The position numbers and the translations under genes were made by a program. Below the pieces are notes generated by a model. It had not been told where the DNA came from and made no database searches. It saw only the letters and a list, made by a program, of their open reading frames with translations. DNA of 64,000 bases, taken from positions 4,335,501 through 4,399,500 of the forward strand of contig NZ_CP099760.1 of NCBI RefSeq assembly GCF_040760005.1, in the 5' to 3' direction. Of this stretch, positions 10,444 to 19,844 are shown in pieces; the stretch's first letter is position 1; each line of letters starts with the position of its first letter. Origin of the DNA: Pseudomonas sp. stari2. Its GTDB lineage: Bacteria; Pseudomonadota; Gammaproteobacteria; Pseudomonadales; Pseudomonadaceae.

Positions 10444-11592
10444 ATGCTTCAATCCCGACACTCACTCTGCGGCCTCGGACTGTCCCTGATGATCGCCACC
10501 CTCTCCGCCCAGGCCGCCGGCCTGTCCAGCGAACACAAAGCCTTCGGCAAAACCAATGACGGCACGCCCGTCGAGCAATACATCCTGCGCAACAGCCACG
10601 GCATGCAGGCCACGGTCATCACCTACGGCGCGACCTTGCAGGCGCTGCAGGTGCCGGACAAACACGGCAAGCTCGACGACATCGTCCTCGGTTTCGACGA
10701 TGTGCAGGGTTACCAGAAAGGCACCGCGTACTTCGGCGCGACCATCGGCCGCTTCGGCAATCGCCTGGCCGATGGCGCCTTCGAACTCGACGGCAAACGC
10801 TATCAAGTGCCGCAGAACGACAAGACCAATGCCTTGCACGGCGGCACGCAGGGCTTCGACAAGAAGGTCTGGAAGGCGACGGAAACCAAGGACAAGGATT
10901 CGGTCGGTGTGACCCTGACCTACCTGTCGGCGGATGGCGAAATGGGTTTCCCTGGCAACCTCACCACCGAAGTGACCTACCGCCTCACCGACAGCAACGA
11001 ACTGCGCATCGACTACAAGGCCAGCACCGACAAACCGACGGTGCTCAACCTGACCAACCACAGCTACTTCAACCTTGCCGGTGCCGGCAATGGCGACATC
11101 CTCAAGCAAGTCGCCACCCTGCACGCCAGCCATTACACCCCGGTCACCGCCAAACTGATCCCGACCGGTGAACTGGCGCCCGTGGCCGGCACGCCGATGG
11201 ACTTCACCCAACCGACCGCCATCGGCCAGCACATCAAGGCCGATCACCCGCAACTGAAATTCGCCGAACCGCAACACGGTGGCTTCGACTTCAACTGGGC
11301 GCTGGACACCAAGGGTGACGTCAGCAAACTCGCCGCCGAAGTCAGCGACCCGCAATCCGGTCGCCACTTGCAACTGTTCACCAACGAACCGGGCGTGCAG
11401 TTCTACACCAGCAACTTCCTCGACGGCACGGTCAAGGGCAAGGGTGGCAAGGTCTATCCGCATTGGGGCGCGTTCACCCTGGAGACCCAGCACTATCCAG
11501 ACTCGCCGAACCAGCCGAACTTCCCGAGCACCCGGCTGGATCCGGGACAGACCTACACGCAGAGCGTGGTGTTGAAGTTTTCCGCGAAGTAG
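10444..11592 (+). CDS. galM: Periplasmic aldose 1-epimerase (galactose mutarotase)
   Basis: A 382-residue enzyme interconverting alpha and beta anomers of galactose or glucose. A signal peptide (ends LSAQAA) places it in the periplasm, unlike cytoplasmic GalM. Family motifs: GRFGNRLADGAF, ALHGG, the catalytic His in LTNHSYFNL, and the catalytic Glu in LETQHYPDSPNQPNFPST. AAGGAAGG precedes the ATG. No galactose catabolic genes are adjacent, so it probably speeds sugar supply to periplasmic dehydrogenases or transporters. Confidence 0.92.
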   Translation: MLQSRHSLCGLGLSLMIATLSAQAAGLSSEHKAFGKTNDGTPVEQYILRNSHGMQATVITYGATLQALQVPDKHGKLDDIVLGFDDVQGYQKGTAYFGATIGRFGNRLADGAFELDGKRYQVPQNDKTNALHGGTQGFDKKVWKATETKDKDSVGVTLTYLSADGEMGFPGNLTTEVTYRLTDSNELRIDYKASTDKPTVLNLTNHSYFNLAGAGNGDILKQVATLHASHYTPVTAKLIPTGELAPVAGTPMDFTQPTAIGQHIKADHPQLKFAEPQHGGFDFNWALDTKGDVSKLAAEVSDPQSGRHLQLFTNEPGVQFYTSNFLDGTVKGKGGKVYPHWGAFTLETQHYPDSPNQPNFPSTRLDPGQTYTQSVVLKFSAK

Positions 11593-11682
11593 CACCCTCG
11601 CCTCCTTTCTGGAGCCGGACGGAACCCATGGACTATCCTGCTGCCCACTCAAGGTATCGACCGTTTCAGAAAGGAGGTTTGA

Positions 11683-12504
11683 ATGCGTACTCTCGAACTG
11701 GCTGGCGTGCAGGTTCCGGTGATTGGCCAGGGCACCTGGCGCATGGGCGAAGACCGCTCGGCGCACAAGCGTGAAGTGGCGGCCCTGCGCAGCGGCATAG
11801 AGTTGGGCATGACCCTGATCGACACCGCCGAAATGTACGCCGAGGGCGGTGCCGAAAGCGTGGTCGGCGAAGCCATCGCCGGCCTGCGCGATCAAGTATT
11901 TCTGGTCAGCAAGGTCTACCCGCACAACGCCAGCCGCAAGGGCATCCCCCAGGCTTGCGAGCGCAGTCTGCGCCGGCTCGACACCGATTACATCGATCTC
12001 TATCTGCTGCATTGGCGCGGCCAGTATCCGCTGGAAGAAACCGTCGAGGCCTTCGAGCGCCTGCGCGAGGACGGCAAGATCGGTCGCTGGGGCGTGTCGA
12101 ATTTCGATGTCGACGATCTCGAAGAACTGTCTTCATCGGCCTGTGCGACCAATCAGGTGCTGTACAACCTGGAAGAGCGCGGCATCGAATTCGACCTGCT
12201 GCCGTGGTGCCAGCAACAGCGCATGCCGCTGATGGCGTACTGCCCGATAGGCCAGGGCGGCGCGATGCTGGCCGAGCCGGTGCTGAAACAGATTGCCGCT
12301 CGTCACGGCGTGACCCCGGCACAGGTTTCGCTGGCGTGGATTCTGCGTCAGGATGGGGTAATTGCGATTCCCAAGGCCGTGCGCCCGGAACACGTGCAGC
12401 TCAATGCACAAGCGGCGCAGCTGCAACTCGATGCCGGGGATCTGGCGGCGCTGGACCAGGCGTTTCACGCGCCACAACGCAAGCAGCGGCTGGCCATGGT
12501 CTGA
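11683..12504 (+). CDS. Aldo/keto reductase
   Basis: An NADPH-dependent oxidoreductase of 273 residues with a TIM barrel. The catalytic tetrad is complete: Asp47, Tyr52, Lys77 and His110. GRWGVSNFDVDDL and the cofactor loop IPKAVRPEHV support the AKR fold. It resembles the bacterial YeaE-type branch; the physiological carbonyl substrate is unknown. An unusually strong ribosome site (AAGGAGGT) precedes the ATG. The DUF1810 gene follows after 29 bases, probably in the same transcript. Confidence 0.9.
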   Translation: MRTLELAGVQVPVIGQGTWRMGEDRSAHKREVAALRSGIELGMTLIDTAEMYAEGGAESVVGEAIAGLRDQVFLVSKVYPHNASRKGIPQACERSLRRLDTDYIDLYLLHWRGQYPLEETVEAFERLREDGKIGRWGVSNFDVDDLEELSSSACATNQVLYNLEERGIEFDLLPWCQQQRMPLMAYCPIGQGGAMLAEPVLKQIAARHGVTPAQVSLAWILRQDGVIAIPKAVRPEHVQLNAQAAQLQLDAGDLAALDQAFHAPQRKQRLAMV

Positions 12505-12533
12505 GCCAGCGCCGACTGACAGAGGGCTTCGCC

Positions 12534-13004
12534 ATGAGAAGCACTGATCAGGACGATCCATTCAACCTGCAACGCTTCGTGCTCGCCCAGGACCCGGTGT
12601 TCGAACGGGTCCAGTGCGAACTTAGCGAGGGCCGCAAGCGCAGCCACTGGATGTGGTTTGTGTTTCCGCAGTTCGCCGGACTCGGGGGCAGCGAGATGTC
12701 CCGGCGCTTTGCTATCGGCTCCGCCGGAGAAGCCCGGGCCTATCTGGCCCATGAGCTGCTCGGCGCCCGGCTGCGCACTTGCGCACAGCTTGTACTGAAT
12801 GTGCAGCAGCGTTCGATTGCCGAGATTTTCGGCCACCCGGATGACCTGAAATTCCACTCATCAATGACCCTGTTCGCCCAGTTCGCCGACGACGACAGTC
12901 TCTGGCATCAGGCGCTGGAGCGTTACTTCCACGGCATCCAGGACGAATGGACCCTGCAACTGCTGGACTCAAAACAGGCCCAGTTGCCCCCCGATCAGGG
13001 TTGA
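12534..13004 (+). CDS. DUF1810-family protein
   Basis: A 156-residue cytoplasmic protein covering the whole DUF1810 domain: [12 protein letters not shown] at the start, [10 protein letters not shown], then LRTCAQLV and [12 protein letters not shown]. Some members are labelled calpastatin-like, but the bacterial function is not known. The ATG at 12534, with AGAGGG upstream, gives the usual N-terminus. Its last 36 bases overlap the 3' end of the convergent polB gene. Confidence 0.85.
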   Translation: MRSTDQDDPFNLQRFVLAQDPVFERVQCELSEGRKRSHWMWFVFPQFAGLGGSEMSRRFAIGSAGEARAYLAHELLGARLRTCAQLVLNVQQRSIAEIFGHPDDLKFHSSMTLFAQFADDDSLWHQALERYFHGIQDEWTLQLLDSKQAQLPPDQG

Positions 13005-15329
13005 GAAATCGTCGTCGACAAACGGCAGGATCGCATCCGCCACCGGTTGCAGCTGGCGGGTGATGTAGTGGTCGTAGTCGATGGCCGCGCGGCGCACTTC
13101 CAGCGGCTCAGGGCCGGCCAGGGTGATGACGTAGCTGATCCAGCCGCCATTCTGGTATTGCCGCGGGCGACCGTGCTGCGCGTTGTAGTCGTCCGCCAGC
13201 CGTGCGGCGCGCACATGCGGCGGCACGTTGCGTTCGTAGTCGTCGAGGGTGCGACGCAGGCGCTTGCGGTAGACCAGTCGCTCGTCGAACTCGCCGGCCA
13301 ACGTCTTGTGCACGTAATCGCGCACGTAATCCTGATACGGCTTTCGCTGGAAGATCCGCTCGTACAGTTCCTGCTGAAACTGCCGGGCCAGCAGCGACCA
13401 GTCGGTGCGCACGGTTTCCAGGCCTTTGTAGACCATTTCTTCGCTACCGTCGGCACGGGTCACCAGACCGGCATAACGTTTCTTGCTGCCCTCCTCGGCG
13501 CCGCGAATGGTCGGCATCAAAAAGCGTTTGTAGTGGGTTTCGAACTGCAATTCGAGGGCGCTTTCCAGCCCGTACTGCTCACGCACATGCTCGCGCCACC
13601 AGTCGTTGACGTGCTGCACCAGCGCCCGGCCGATGGTCGCTGCTTCTTCCTGACCGTGCGGACGACGCAGCCAGACAAAGGTCGAGTCGGTGTCGCCATA
13701 AATCACCGCATGCCCCTGAGCCTCAATCAATTGCCGGGTACGCAGCATGATTTCGTGGCCGCGCAGAGTGATCGATGACGCCAGCCGCGTATCGAAAAAC
13801 CGGCAACCGCTGGAGCCGAGCACGCCGTAAAAGGCGTTCATGATGATCTTCAGCGCCTGGGACAGCGGCGCATTGTGTTCGCGCTTGGCGGTCTCGCGGC
13901 CCTCGGCGACACGGGCGACGATGGACGGCAGGCAATGCCGGGTGCGCGAGAAACGCGCGCCGCGAAAACCCGGCACCGAATCGGCGTCATCCGGATGCTG
14001 CAAACCTTCGATCAACCCCACCGGGTCGATCAGGAAGGTGCGGATGATCGACGGATAAAGGCTCTTGTAGTCGAGCACCAGTACCGATTCGTACAGACCC
14101 GGCTGTGAGTCCATGACAAACCCGCCGGGACTGGCCTGCGGCGGATTGGTGCCAAGGTTCGGCGCCACAAAGCCCTGGCGATGCATCAACGGCATGTACA
14201 AATGAGTGAACGCCGCCACCGAACCGCCGCTGCGATCCGCCGGCAGACCGGTGACGCTCGCGCGCTCGAGCAAAAACTTCAGCAGCTCGGTCTTGGCAAA
14301 GATCCGCGTGACCAGTTCGCAGTCCTTGAGGTTGTACTTGGCCAGCGCCGGTTTGTCCTCGGCGAACATGCGGTTGATCTCGTCCATGCGCTGGTACGGG
14401 TTGTCGATGGACTTGCCCTCGCCGAGCAGGGTCCGGGCGACGTTTTCCAGGCTGAACGAAGGGAAACTCCAGGTCGCCGAACGCAGGGATTCGATGCCAT
14501 CGATGATCCACCGCCCCGCCGCTGCCGCGAAGTAATGATTGCGGCTGCCGTGTTCGCGCCACTGCATTTCCTCACCATCGCGCCCGAGCTTGAGCGGCAC
14601 ACCGAGGCGTCGGGCGTGTTCGTGAAGGATGCGCAGGTCGAACTGCACGAGGTTCCAGCCGATGATCGCGTCGGGGTCGTGGCGGGCGAACCAGTCGTTG
14701 AGTTTCTTCAGAATCTGGGTGCGCGATTCGCAGTACTCGAGGTCGAAGTCGACGATGCTGTCATCGCCGTTCGGCGCGCCGAGCATGTACACCTGGCGCT
14801 CGCCGCAGCCTTCCAGCGCGATGGAATACAACTCGCCCTGCTCGGTGGTTTCGATGTCCAGCGAAACCAGTCGCAGTAGCGGACGATAGTCGTGTGAAGG
14901 CTTGAGGTGGGCGTCGAGCAGCAAACCGCCGGCATCGGGCGTGCCGCTGAACCACACCGGCGCCGTGATGAAACGCTCCATCAGGTAGCGCTCGGGCGGT
15001 CGCACATCGGCTTCGAAGACATCGACACTGTGACGGTTGAGCGCCGTTTCCAGACGCATCAACTGACCGTGTTGCTGGCAATACAGCCCGAGCACCGGTC
15101 GATGTTCGAAATCCTGCAGGGCCAGGGGGCGCAGTTCGACGTTCTTTTCGTCCGCCAGCACCCGCTCGGCCTGCTCGCGCTGCGCCGCCGGGATGAACGC
15201 CACCGACGGCTGATGCGGCAGGCGCACGCGGCGCGGACCGGCGTCGGTTGCCAGCCAGAACTCGACTTCGGTGCCGGCCGGGGTGTCGCGCCAATGCCGG
15301 GTCAGGACGAAGCCCTGCTGTAAATCCAC
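12969..15329 (-). CDS. polB: DNA polymerase II
   Basis: A family B polymerase of 786 residues that works in replication restart and lesion bypass, usually under SOS control. The 3'-5' exonuclease motifs are present (Exo I SLDIETT, Exo II near GWNLVQFDL, Exo [11 protein letters not shown]). So are polymerase motifs A ([13 protein letters not shown]), B ([15 protein letters not shown]) and C (YGDTDST). The last five residues, QLGLF, are a canonical beta-clamp-binding motif. The GTG at 15329 with GAGG upstream gives the family's usual length; the frame extends 18 codons further without a ribosome site. I saw no clear LexA box. Confidence 0.95.
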   Translation of the reverse strand: MDLQQGFVLTRHWRDTPAGTEVEFWLATDAGPRRVRLPHQPSVAFIPAAQREQAERVLADEKNVELRPLALQDFEHRPVLGLYCQQHGQLMRLETALNRHSVDVFEADVRPPERYLMERFITAPVWFSGTPDAGGLLLDAHLKPSHDYRPLLRLVSLDIETTEQGELYSIALEGCGERQVYMLGAPNGDDSIVDFDLEYCESRTQILKKLNDWFARHDPDAIIGWNLVQFDLRILHEHARRLGVPLKLGRDGEEMQWREHGSRNHYFAAAAGRWIIDGIESLRSATWSFPSFSLENVARTLLGEGKSIDNPYQRMDEINRMFAEDKPALAKYNLKDCELVTRIFAKTELLKFLLERASVTGLPADRSGGSVAAFTHLYMPLMHRQGFVAPNLGTNPPQASPGGFVMDSQPGLYESVLVLDYKSLYPSIIRTFLIDPVGLIEGLQHPDDADSVPGFRGARFSRTRHCLPSIVARVAEGRETAKREHNAPLSQALKIIMNAFYGVLGSSGCRFFDTRLASSITLRGHEIMLRTRQLIEAQGHAVIYGDTDSTFVWLRRPHGQEEAATIGRALVQHVNDWWREHVREQYGLESALELQFETHYKRFLMPTIRGAEEGSKKRYAGLVTRADGSEEMVYKGLETVRTDWSLLARQFQQELYERIFQRKPYQDYVRDYVHKTLAGEFDERLVYRKRLRRTLDDYERNVPPHVRAARLADDYNAQHGRPRQYQNGGWISYVITLAGPEPLEVRRAAIDYDHYITRQLQPVADAILPFVDDDFSTLIGGQLGLF

Positions 15330-15518
15330 CACTGCGACCTCAAGAATTGATTCAGACAGGCATTCTACGCGGCATTGCCGCATCCGGTGACAAAGGCCAT
15401 GTCATGAAAAAACCCGGCAAATGACGTTTTTTGCGTGTTATCTGCCGTTTTGCGGCCTTGCTCTGCGCGCCTCGGTCTACGATGCTTGGAGAACAACGAC
15501 AACACCTGAGTAACCGCC

Positions 15519-15959
15519 ATGAAAACCGTCGCCCAGCTGCTCAAGCTCAAAGATCAGAAAAATCAGGAAGTGCACCAGATCAAGCCCGATCACATGGTGC
15601 TCGAAGCGCTGATGAAGATGGCCGAAAAAAACGTCGGCGCCTTGCTCGTGGTGGAGGACGAAAAAGTGGTGGGCATCATCAGCGAGCGCGATTACGCACG
15701 CAAACTGGTGCTGCACGGGCGCTCGTCAGTCGGCACCCCGGTACGCGACATCATGGTGGCGAACGTGATCACGGTGGACACCCACCAGACGGTCGACACC
15801 TGCCTGAGCATCATGTCCGACAAACGCCTGCGTCACTTGCCGGTGGTGGAGAACGGCAAACTGCTGGGCCTGCTGTCGATCGGCGACCTGGTCAAGGAAG
15901 CGATTGCCGAACAGGCCGAGCTGATCAAACAGCTGGAGCAGTACATTCGCGGGGAATGA
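15519..15959 (+). CDS. Two-CBS-domain protein
   Basis: A 146-residue cytoplasmic protein made of a tandem CBS pair (about residues 13-70 and 78-135). VGIISERDYARKLVLHGRSS is a textbook CBS end, and MSDKRLRHLPVVENGKLLGL is the second. Such stand-alone Bateman modules bind adenosyl nucleotides and tune partner enzymes; the partner here is unknown. It stops on the base just before the stop of the convergent GST gene. Confidence 0.9.
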   Translation: MKTVAQLLKLKDQKNQEVHQIKPDHMVLEALMKMAEKNVGALLVVEDEKVVGIISERDYARKLVLHGRSSVGTPVRDIMVANVITVDTHQTVDTCLSIMSDKRLRHLPVVENGKLLGLLSIGDLVKEAIAEQAELIKQLEQYIRGE

Positions 15960-16583
15960 TCAACCGGGCCAGTGCCTTGCAAAGACCGGCGCCAGCACCG
16001 GGTGCCGGTCGATGCGTTGCAGCCACGCATAAAACCCCGGCCGGGCGTGGCGCAGGTGTTCGCGGGTGCCGGCCCAGCGCGTCACCACTGCCGCCAACAC
16101 ATCCAGCGCGCCCGGTGTTTCGTCGTCCAGATACAACTCGGCGGAAAACTGGTCGGCAAACACTTCCCACATCCAGTGCAATCGCTCCCGGGCGCCTGTC
16201 ATCAGGTTCTGCCGTGACGCTTCGTCCGGCATCACCAGCCAGCGCTCGGGGTAGTCGATGACGCCGATGGCCCCGTAGCAATTGCTGACGATGTACACCA
16301 GACCGCGAATCGCCTGATCACGATCGGCGGCGTTGGCCGGCAGCAAACCGGACTTTGGAAAACTCAACCCGAGATGGATCAGGATCGCCGCGCTTTCGGT
16401 GAGCGCGCTGCCATCGGGCAATTGCAGGGTCGGGATCTGCTTGAGCGGATTGAGCCTGGCCAGCTCCTGTGCGGCTTCCGCGCTGGCTTCGACATCAATG
16501 AACCGGTAAGCGACCTGGCACAGTTCGAGCGCTGCCTCGATGGCCGCCGCTCCTGAATTGCGATGTCCGTAGAGCTGATACAT
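15960..16583 (-). CDS. Glutathione S-transferase family protein
   Basis: A 207-residue GST with an N-terminal thioredoxin fold (about 1-78; NPLKQIPTLQLPDGSALTES contains the cis-Pro and the Glu/Ser pair that bind glutathione) and a helical C-terminal domain. The candidate catalytic residue is Ser10 in HRNSGAA. The substrate is not predictable. A strong GGAGGAGG precedes the ATG. Confidence 0.85.
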   Translation of the reverse strand: MYQLYGHRNSGAAAIEAALELCQVAYRFIDVEASAEAAQELARLNPLKQIPTLQLPDGSALTESAAILIHLGLSFPKSGLLPANAADRDQAIRGLVYIVSNCYGAIGVIDYPERWLVMPDEASRQNLMTGARERLHWMWEVFADQFSAELYLDDETPGALDVLAAVVTRWAGTREHLRHARPGFYAWLQRIDRHPVLAPVFARHWPG

Positions 16584-17662
16584 ACCCCCTCCTCCATCTC
16601 GAAAGACATCCTCTCCAAGCCTATTTATAGCCGTTGTATCGAATTTGGCACGGATTGCGCATTCAACCGCAACTTGCGAATCCCTGATCTCGCAAAACAG
16701 CGCTGGCGGTGCCCATCCCGCACCAAGAGCAATCAGTGAACGCTACCCGCGTTCTTGTAAGGTGCGATACCGAACCAAAAGTTCGCGTATCCGAGCTGGC
16801 AACAAGGAGTTCACCGCGTGAATCTTCATCTGCTGCGCCACACTTTTCCCTCCGTACCCCTGTACCTGCGCCGTGTTCGTCCTGCGAACAGTCCGTGCAT
16901 TCCTTTTATTACCTGAACACCTGCACTATTTATTTTTTAAATAGCACGCAAGAAGTCATTGCGTGCGCGCTGCATTAATGAATGCAACAACACATTGTTC
17001 GACAATAAATTCCGGACAGCACACCGATACAACTTTCGCCGCTCGGCATTAATATTCAAAGCGCACCAAAACTGCACTTTCAATCATTACCCCGAGCCCG
17101 ACTTTATTTAGACAAGAACAAGGAACATCACCTGTGACCCGCTAAAACACTGACCCGCACCAAATCAGTCCGCCACGCACCATCAAGCGTCCTGGCCGAC
17201 ACGAGAACAGCCGCTCTATCTCGCTGAACAGCGCGATACCGCTCCAAGCCTGTCTCGCCCCGAAAAAAGCTCTGCAAACAGGGCCGTCGGGAGGTTATGC
17301 GCCCATGAAAACCGGCGTGCTCAATGAAACTTATATAAATGCGACATAGGTATCATCCGTGAAATAGCCGCTACACAATTGGTCACTCTTTGGCACAGCG
17401 GTTGCTATTGCATCAATCATGAGGGCAAGAATGATGTTCGCCACTCAATTGCATACTCACTTATAAAAGAACAGCCACGGACCGGATCAATGAACCATCG
17501 AAGTCGGTATTACTGAAGCAACAAGCTGCACAAGCCCTGTTCAATAGATAGTTCAACTATCGGCTTCTGCACACCTGTATGAAAGTTGCGACCACTCACT
17601 CGAACAACGCTGTGTTGTTCGAACGGCACCTTATTGCCCTTCATCAACCCGAGGGAGCTTTA
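16584..17662. other. Gene-free region of about 1.1 kb upstream of tonB-exbB-exbD
   Basis: I see no supportable gene here. The base composition is visibly lower in GC than its neighbours. Three inverted repeats lie in a row: GCACGCAA/TTGCGTGC (16944-16966), TGCATT/AATGCA (16971-16986) and ATTGTTCGACAAT (16994-17006). They may be operators or a structured RNA. No sequence that I would call a Fur box was found. Confidence 0.5.
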
Positions 17663-18481
17663 ATGAACGATGCGGTAAAGCACAGAACACCGCCGGGGCC
17701 ATTACCGAACGCAGCGCTTGCGTCGGTGGCGGATCGGCCCGTCTATAAGGCCAACACTTCGCAGCCCGGCGGCCTGAACAAACAGCAGATGCTGTTGCTG
17801 GTGGCGGTGTCGGCGTTGATACACGGCGGCGCCTGGTGGTTTTTCCAGCAGGCCAGGGCCGAGCCGCTGCCCACGCCACCGGAAATTCCGGAAATGACCG
17901 TCGAGCTGACCAGCCCGACACCTCCGGCCCCGCCGACACCGGAGCCACCGCCCCCACCACCGCCCCCGCCCGAGCCGGAACAACCGGTGGAAGACGAGGA
18001 CGCGGTCAAGCCGCCGCCCAAACCGGTGGAGAAACCCAAGCCGATCGAAAAACCGAAACCGGTCGAGAAACCCAAACCGGTGAAAAAGGTCGAGCCGCCG
18101 AAAGCGCCGCCCGCCCCTGCGCAACCGACTGCACCTGCCACCCCGGCCACTCAGAGCGCGCCACCGGCACCTGCGGCGGCACCGGGTCCGGTGAAAGAGA
18201 CGGCGGCGATTTCCGGCCTCGCCAGCCTCGGCAACCCGCCGCCGGAATACCCGTCGCTGGCCCTGCGGCGCAACTGGGAAGGCAGCGTGGTGCTGCGGAT
18301 TCAGGTGCTGGCCAACGGTCGCGCGGGCTCGGTGACGGTGACCAAGTCCAGCGGCAAGCCGCAACTGGATGACGCAGCGGTCACGGCGGTGAAGGCCTGG
18401 AAGTTCATTCCGGCCAAACGCGGCGACACACCGATCGACGGCTTCGCCACCCAGACCATCGATTTCAAATTGCCGCAATGA
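17663..18481 (+). CDS. tonB: TonB energy transducer
   Basis: A 272-residue TonB. An N-terminal cytoplasmic stretch (about 1-41) precedes one membrane helix (about 42-62) with the SxxxH motif (Ser50, His54) that contacts ExbBD. A long Pro/Glu/Lys-rich spacer (about 70-175, including PPPPPPPPP and EKPKP repeats) crosses the periplasm. The C-terminal domain (about 185-272) carries the YP motif (PPEYPSLALRR) and ends WKFIPAKRGDTPI...KLPQ. It passes proton-motive energy to an outer-membrane receptor. The ATG at 17663 with GAGGGAG upstream is preferred to an earlier in-frame ATG. It heads the operon with exbB and exbD; the receptor encoded downstream is its likely client. Confidence 0.93.
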   Translation: MNDAVKHRTPPGPLPNAALASVADRPVYKANTSQPGGLNKQQMLLLVAVSALIHGGAWWFFQQARAEPLPTPPEIPEMTVELTSPTPPAPPTPEPPPPPPPPPEPEQPVEDEDAVKPPPKPVEKPKPIEKPKPVEKPKPVKKVEPPKAPPAPAQPTAPATPATQSAPPAPAAAPGPVKETAAISGLASLGNPPPEYPSLALRRNWEGSVVLRIQVLANGRAGSVTVTKSSGKPQLDDAAVTAVKAWKFIPAKRGDTPIDGFATQTIDFKLPQ

Positions 18482-18530
18482 CGGCGCGACAACCGAACTC
18501 ACAACCGATTAACGCAAGCGAGGTGTAGCC

Positions 18531-19235
18531 ATGAACGATTCTTTGTCTTCGATGATTGTCCCCGGCGTGCTCTGGGGGCTGGTGCTGTTTTCCGTGGTCA
18601 GCTGGGCGATCCTGCTGGTCAAGTCGGCGCAATACCTGCGCCAGAAAACCCAGAACCGGCAGTTCAGCAAAGCCTTCTGGGGCGCGCCGGATTTGCTCAC
18701 CGCCGCCGAACACGCCAGCCAATATCCGGGCTCGCTCGCGCGAATCGCCAGCAGCGGTTTCGAAGCCCTGCTGGTGGAAGAATCCCCGCGCACCACCCAG
18801 CAACTGGCGCACACCATCAACCGTTCCGACCGACTGGAACGCAATCTGCGCCAACAGATCCAGAAGGAACGCCGCTCGCTGGAAAACGGCCAGGCGATTC
18901 TCGCAAGTATCGGCAGCACCGCGCCGTTCATTGGCCTGTTCGGTACCGTGTGGGGAATCATGGAAGCCCTGCAAAGCATCGGCGCCAGCGGTTCGGCCAG
19001 CCTGGAAACCGTGGCCGGGCCCATCGGCCACGCGCTGATCGCCACCGGTGTGGGGATTGCCGTCGCGGTGCCGGCGGTGCTGATTTACAACTTCTTCCTG
19101 CGGCGCCTGAAGCTGGCCTCGGCTGACATGGATGACTTCGCCCACGACTTCGATGCCCTCGCCTCGCGCAGCGCATTTTCCATCAGCCGCCAGGCTATCG
19201 CCAAATCCACGGCCGCCGTGCGGGAGGCCAGCTGA
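18531..19235 (+). CDS. exbB: ExbB proton-channel subunit
   Basis: A 234-residue MotA/TolQ/ExbB-family protein with three membrane helices: one near the N-terminus (VPGVLWGLVLFSVVSWAILL) and two after residue 125. IGSTAPFIGLFGTVWGIMEA and GHALIATGVGIAVAVPAV are the conserved pore-lining segments. With ExbD it forms the proton-driven motor for TonB. The stop shares one base with the exbD ATG (TGATG), indicating translational coupling. Confidence 0.93.
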   Translation: MNDSLSSMIVPGVLWGLVLFSVVSWAILLVKSAQYLRQKTQNRQFSKAFWGAPDLLTAAEHASQYPGSLARIASSGFEALLVEESPRTTQQLAHTINRSDRLERNLRQQIQKERRSLENGQAILASIGSTAPFIGLFGTVWGIMEALQSIGASGSASLETVAGPIGHALIATGVGIAVAVPAVLIYNFFLRRLKLASADMDDFAHDFDALASRSAFSISRQAIAKSTAAVREAS

Positions 19236-19636
19236 TGTCCTTTTCCACTCAAGACAGCGATGAAGTGCTCAGCGAAATGAACGTCACGCCGCTGGTGGAC
19301 GTGATGCTCGTGCTGCTGGTGGTGTTCATCGTCACCGCGCCGCTGATGACCAACGCGATCAAGGTCAACCTGCCGAAAACCGACGCCGTCGCTCCCGCCG
19401 AAAAGAAAGATCCGGTGGTGGTCAGCGTGGATCAGGACGGCAAGTTCTTCCTGGCCAAGACCGAGCTGGCGCCGGAGTCACTGGAGGCCAGCCTCAAGGA
19501 GGTCAAGGCCAAAGATGCCGAAGTGCGCGTGCAACTGCAGGCCGACTCCGCCGTGAATTACGGCCAGGTCGCCAAAGCCATGGCGTCCATCGAGCGCTCG
19601 GGCATCACCAAAATATCGGTGATGACCACCCGCTGA
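19235..19636 (+). CDS. exbD: ExbD proton-channel subunit
   Basis: A 133-residue protein with one N-terminal membrane helix carrying the essential Asp22 (TPLVDVMLVLLVVFIVTAPL) and a periplasmic domain. Asp22 matches Asp25 of E. coli ExbD in the proton path. It completes the tonB-exbB-exbD operon. A long GC-rich hairpin follows immediately, before the receptor gene. Confidence 0.93.
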   Translation: MSFSTQDSDEVLSEMNVTPLVDVMLVLLVVFIVTAPLMTNAIKVNLPKTDAVAPAEKKDPVVVSVDQDGKFFLAKTELAPESLEASLKEVKAKDAEVRVQLQADSAVNYGQVAKAMASIERSGITKISVMTTR

Positions 19637-19639
19637 CGG

Positions 19640-19677
19640 CGGTGCCGGGCGCGCAGTGAGGGACGCGCCCGGCACCG
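19640..19677 (+). other. Strong GC hairpin between exbD and the receptor gene
   Basis: A perfect 14-base-pair stem (CGGTGCCGGGCGCG with CGCGCCCGGCACCG) begins 3 bases after the exbD stop and closes a 10-base loop. There is no T run behind it, so it is more likely an mRNA-stabilising or partial-termination element that sets exbD and receptor levels apart than a full terminator. Confidence 0.6.
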
Positions 19678-19844
19678 TTCGTTGAATCCCGTCGCAATCG
19701 GCCGACCGAAAAAACGCAGCGCGTCTTCGGAGGGGATCGGCTTGCTTGAAGAAAGTGGTTTTCGCGGCGCGGCACCACCGTGCTCCGCGCAAAGAGGGCT
19801 CACAAGGCCATTTCGATAAACGTCTAACAAAGTCGGAAACAACC

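Noticed and set aside
10462..12012. A 516-codon antisense frame over galM and the aldo/keto reductase
   Set aside because: It is a shadow of two well-supported genes spanning their intergenic gap.
16709..16978. Open frame of 89 codons on the + strand upstream of tonB
   Set aside because: There is no ribosome site, the composition is random-looking, and it runs into the palindromes at 16944.
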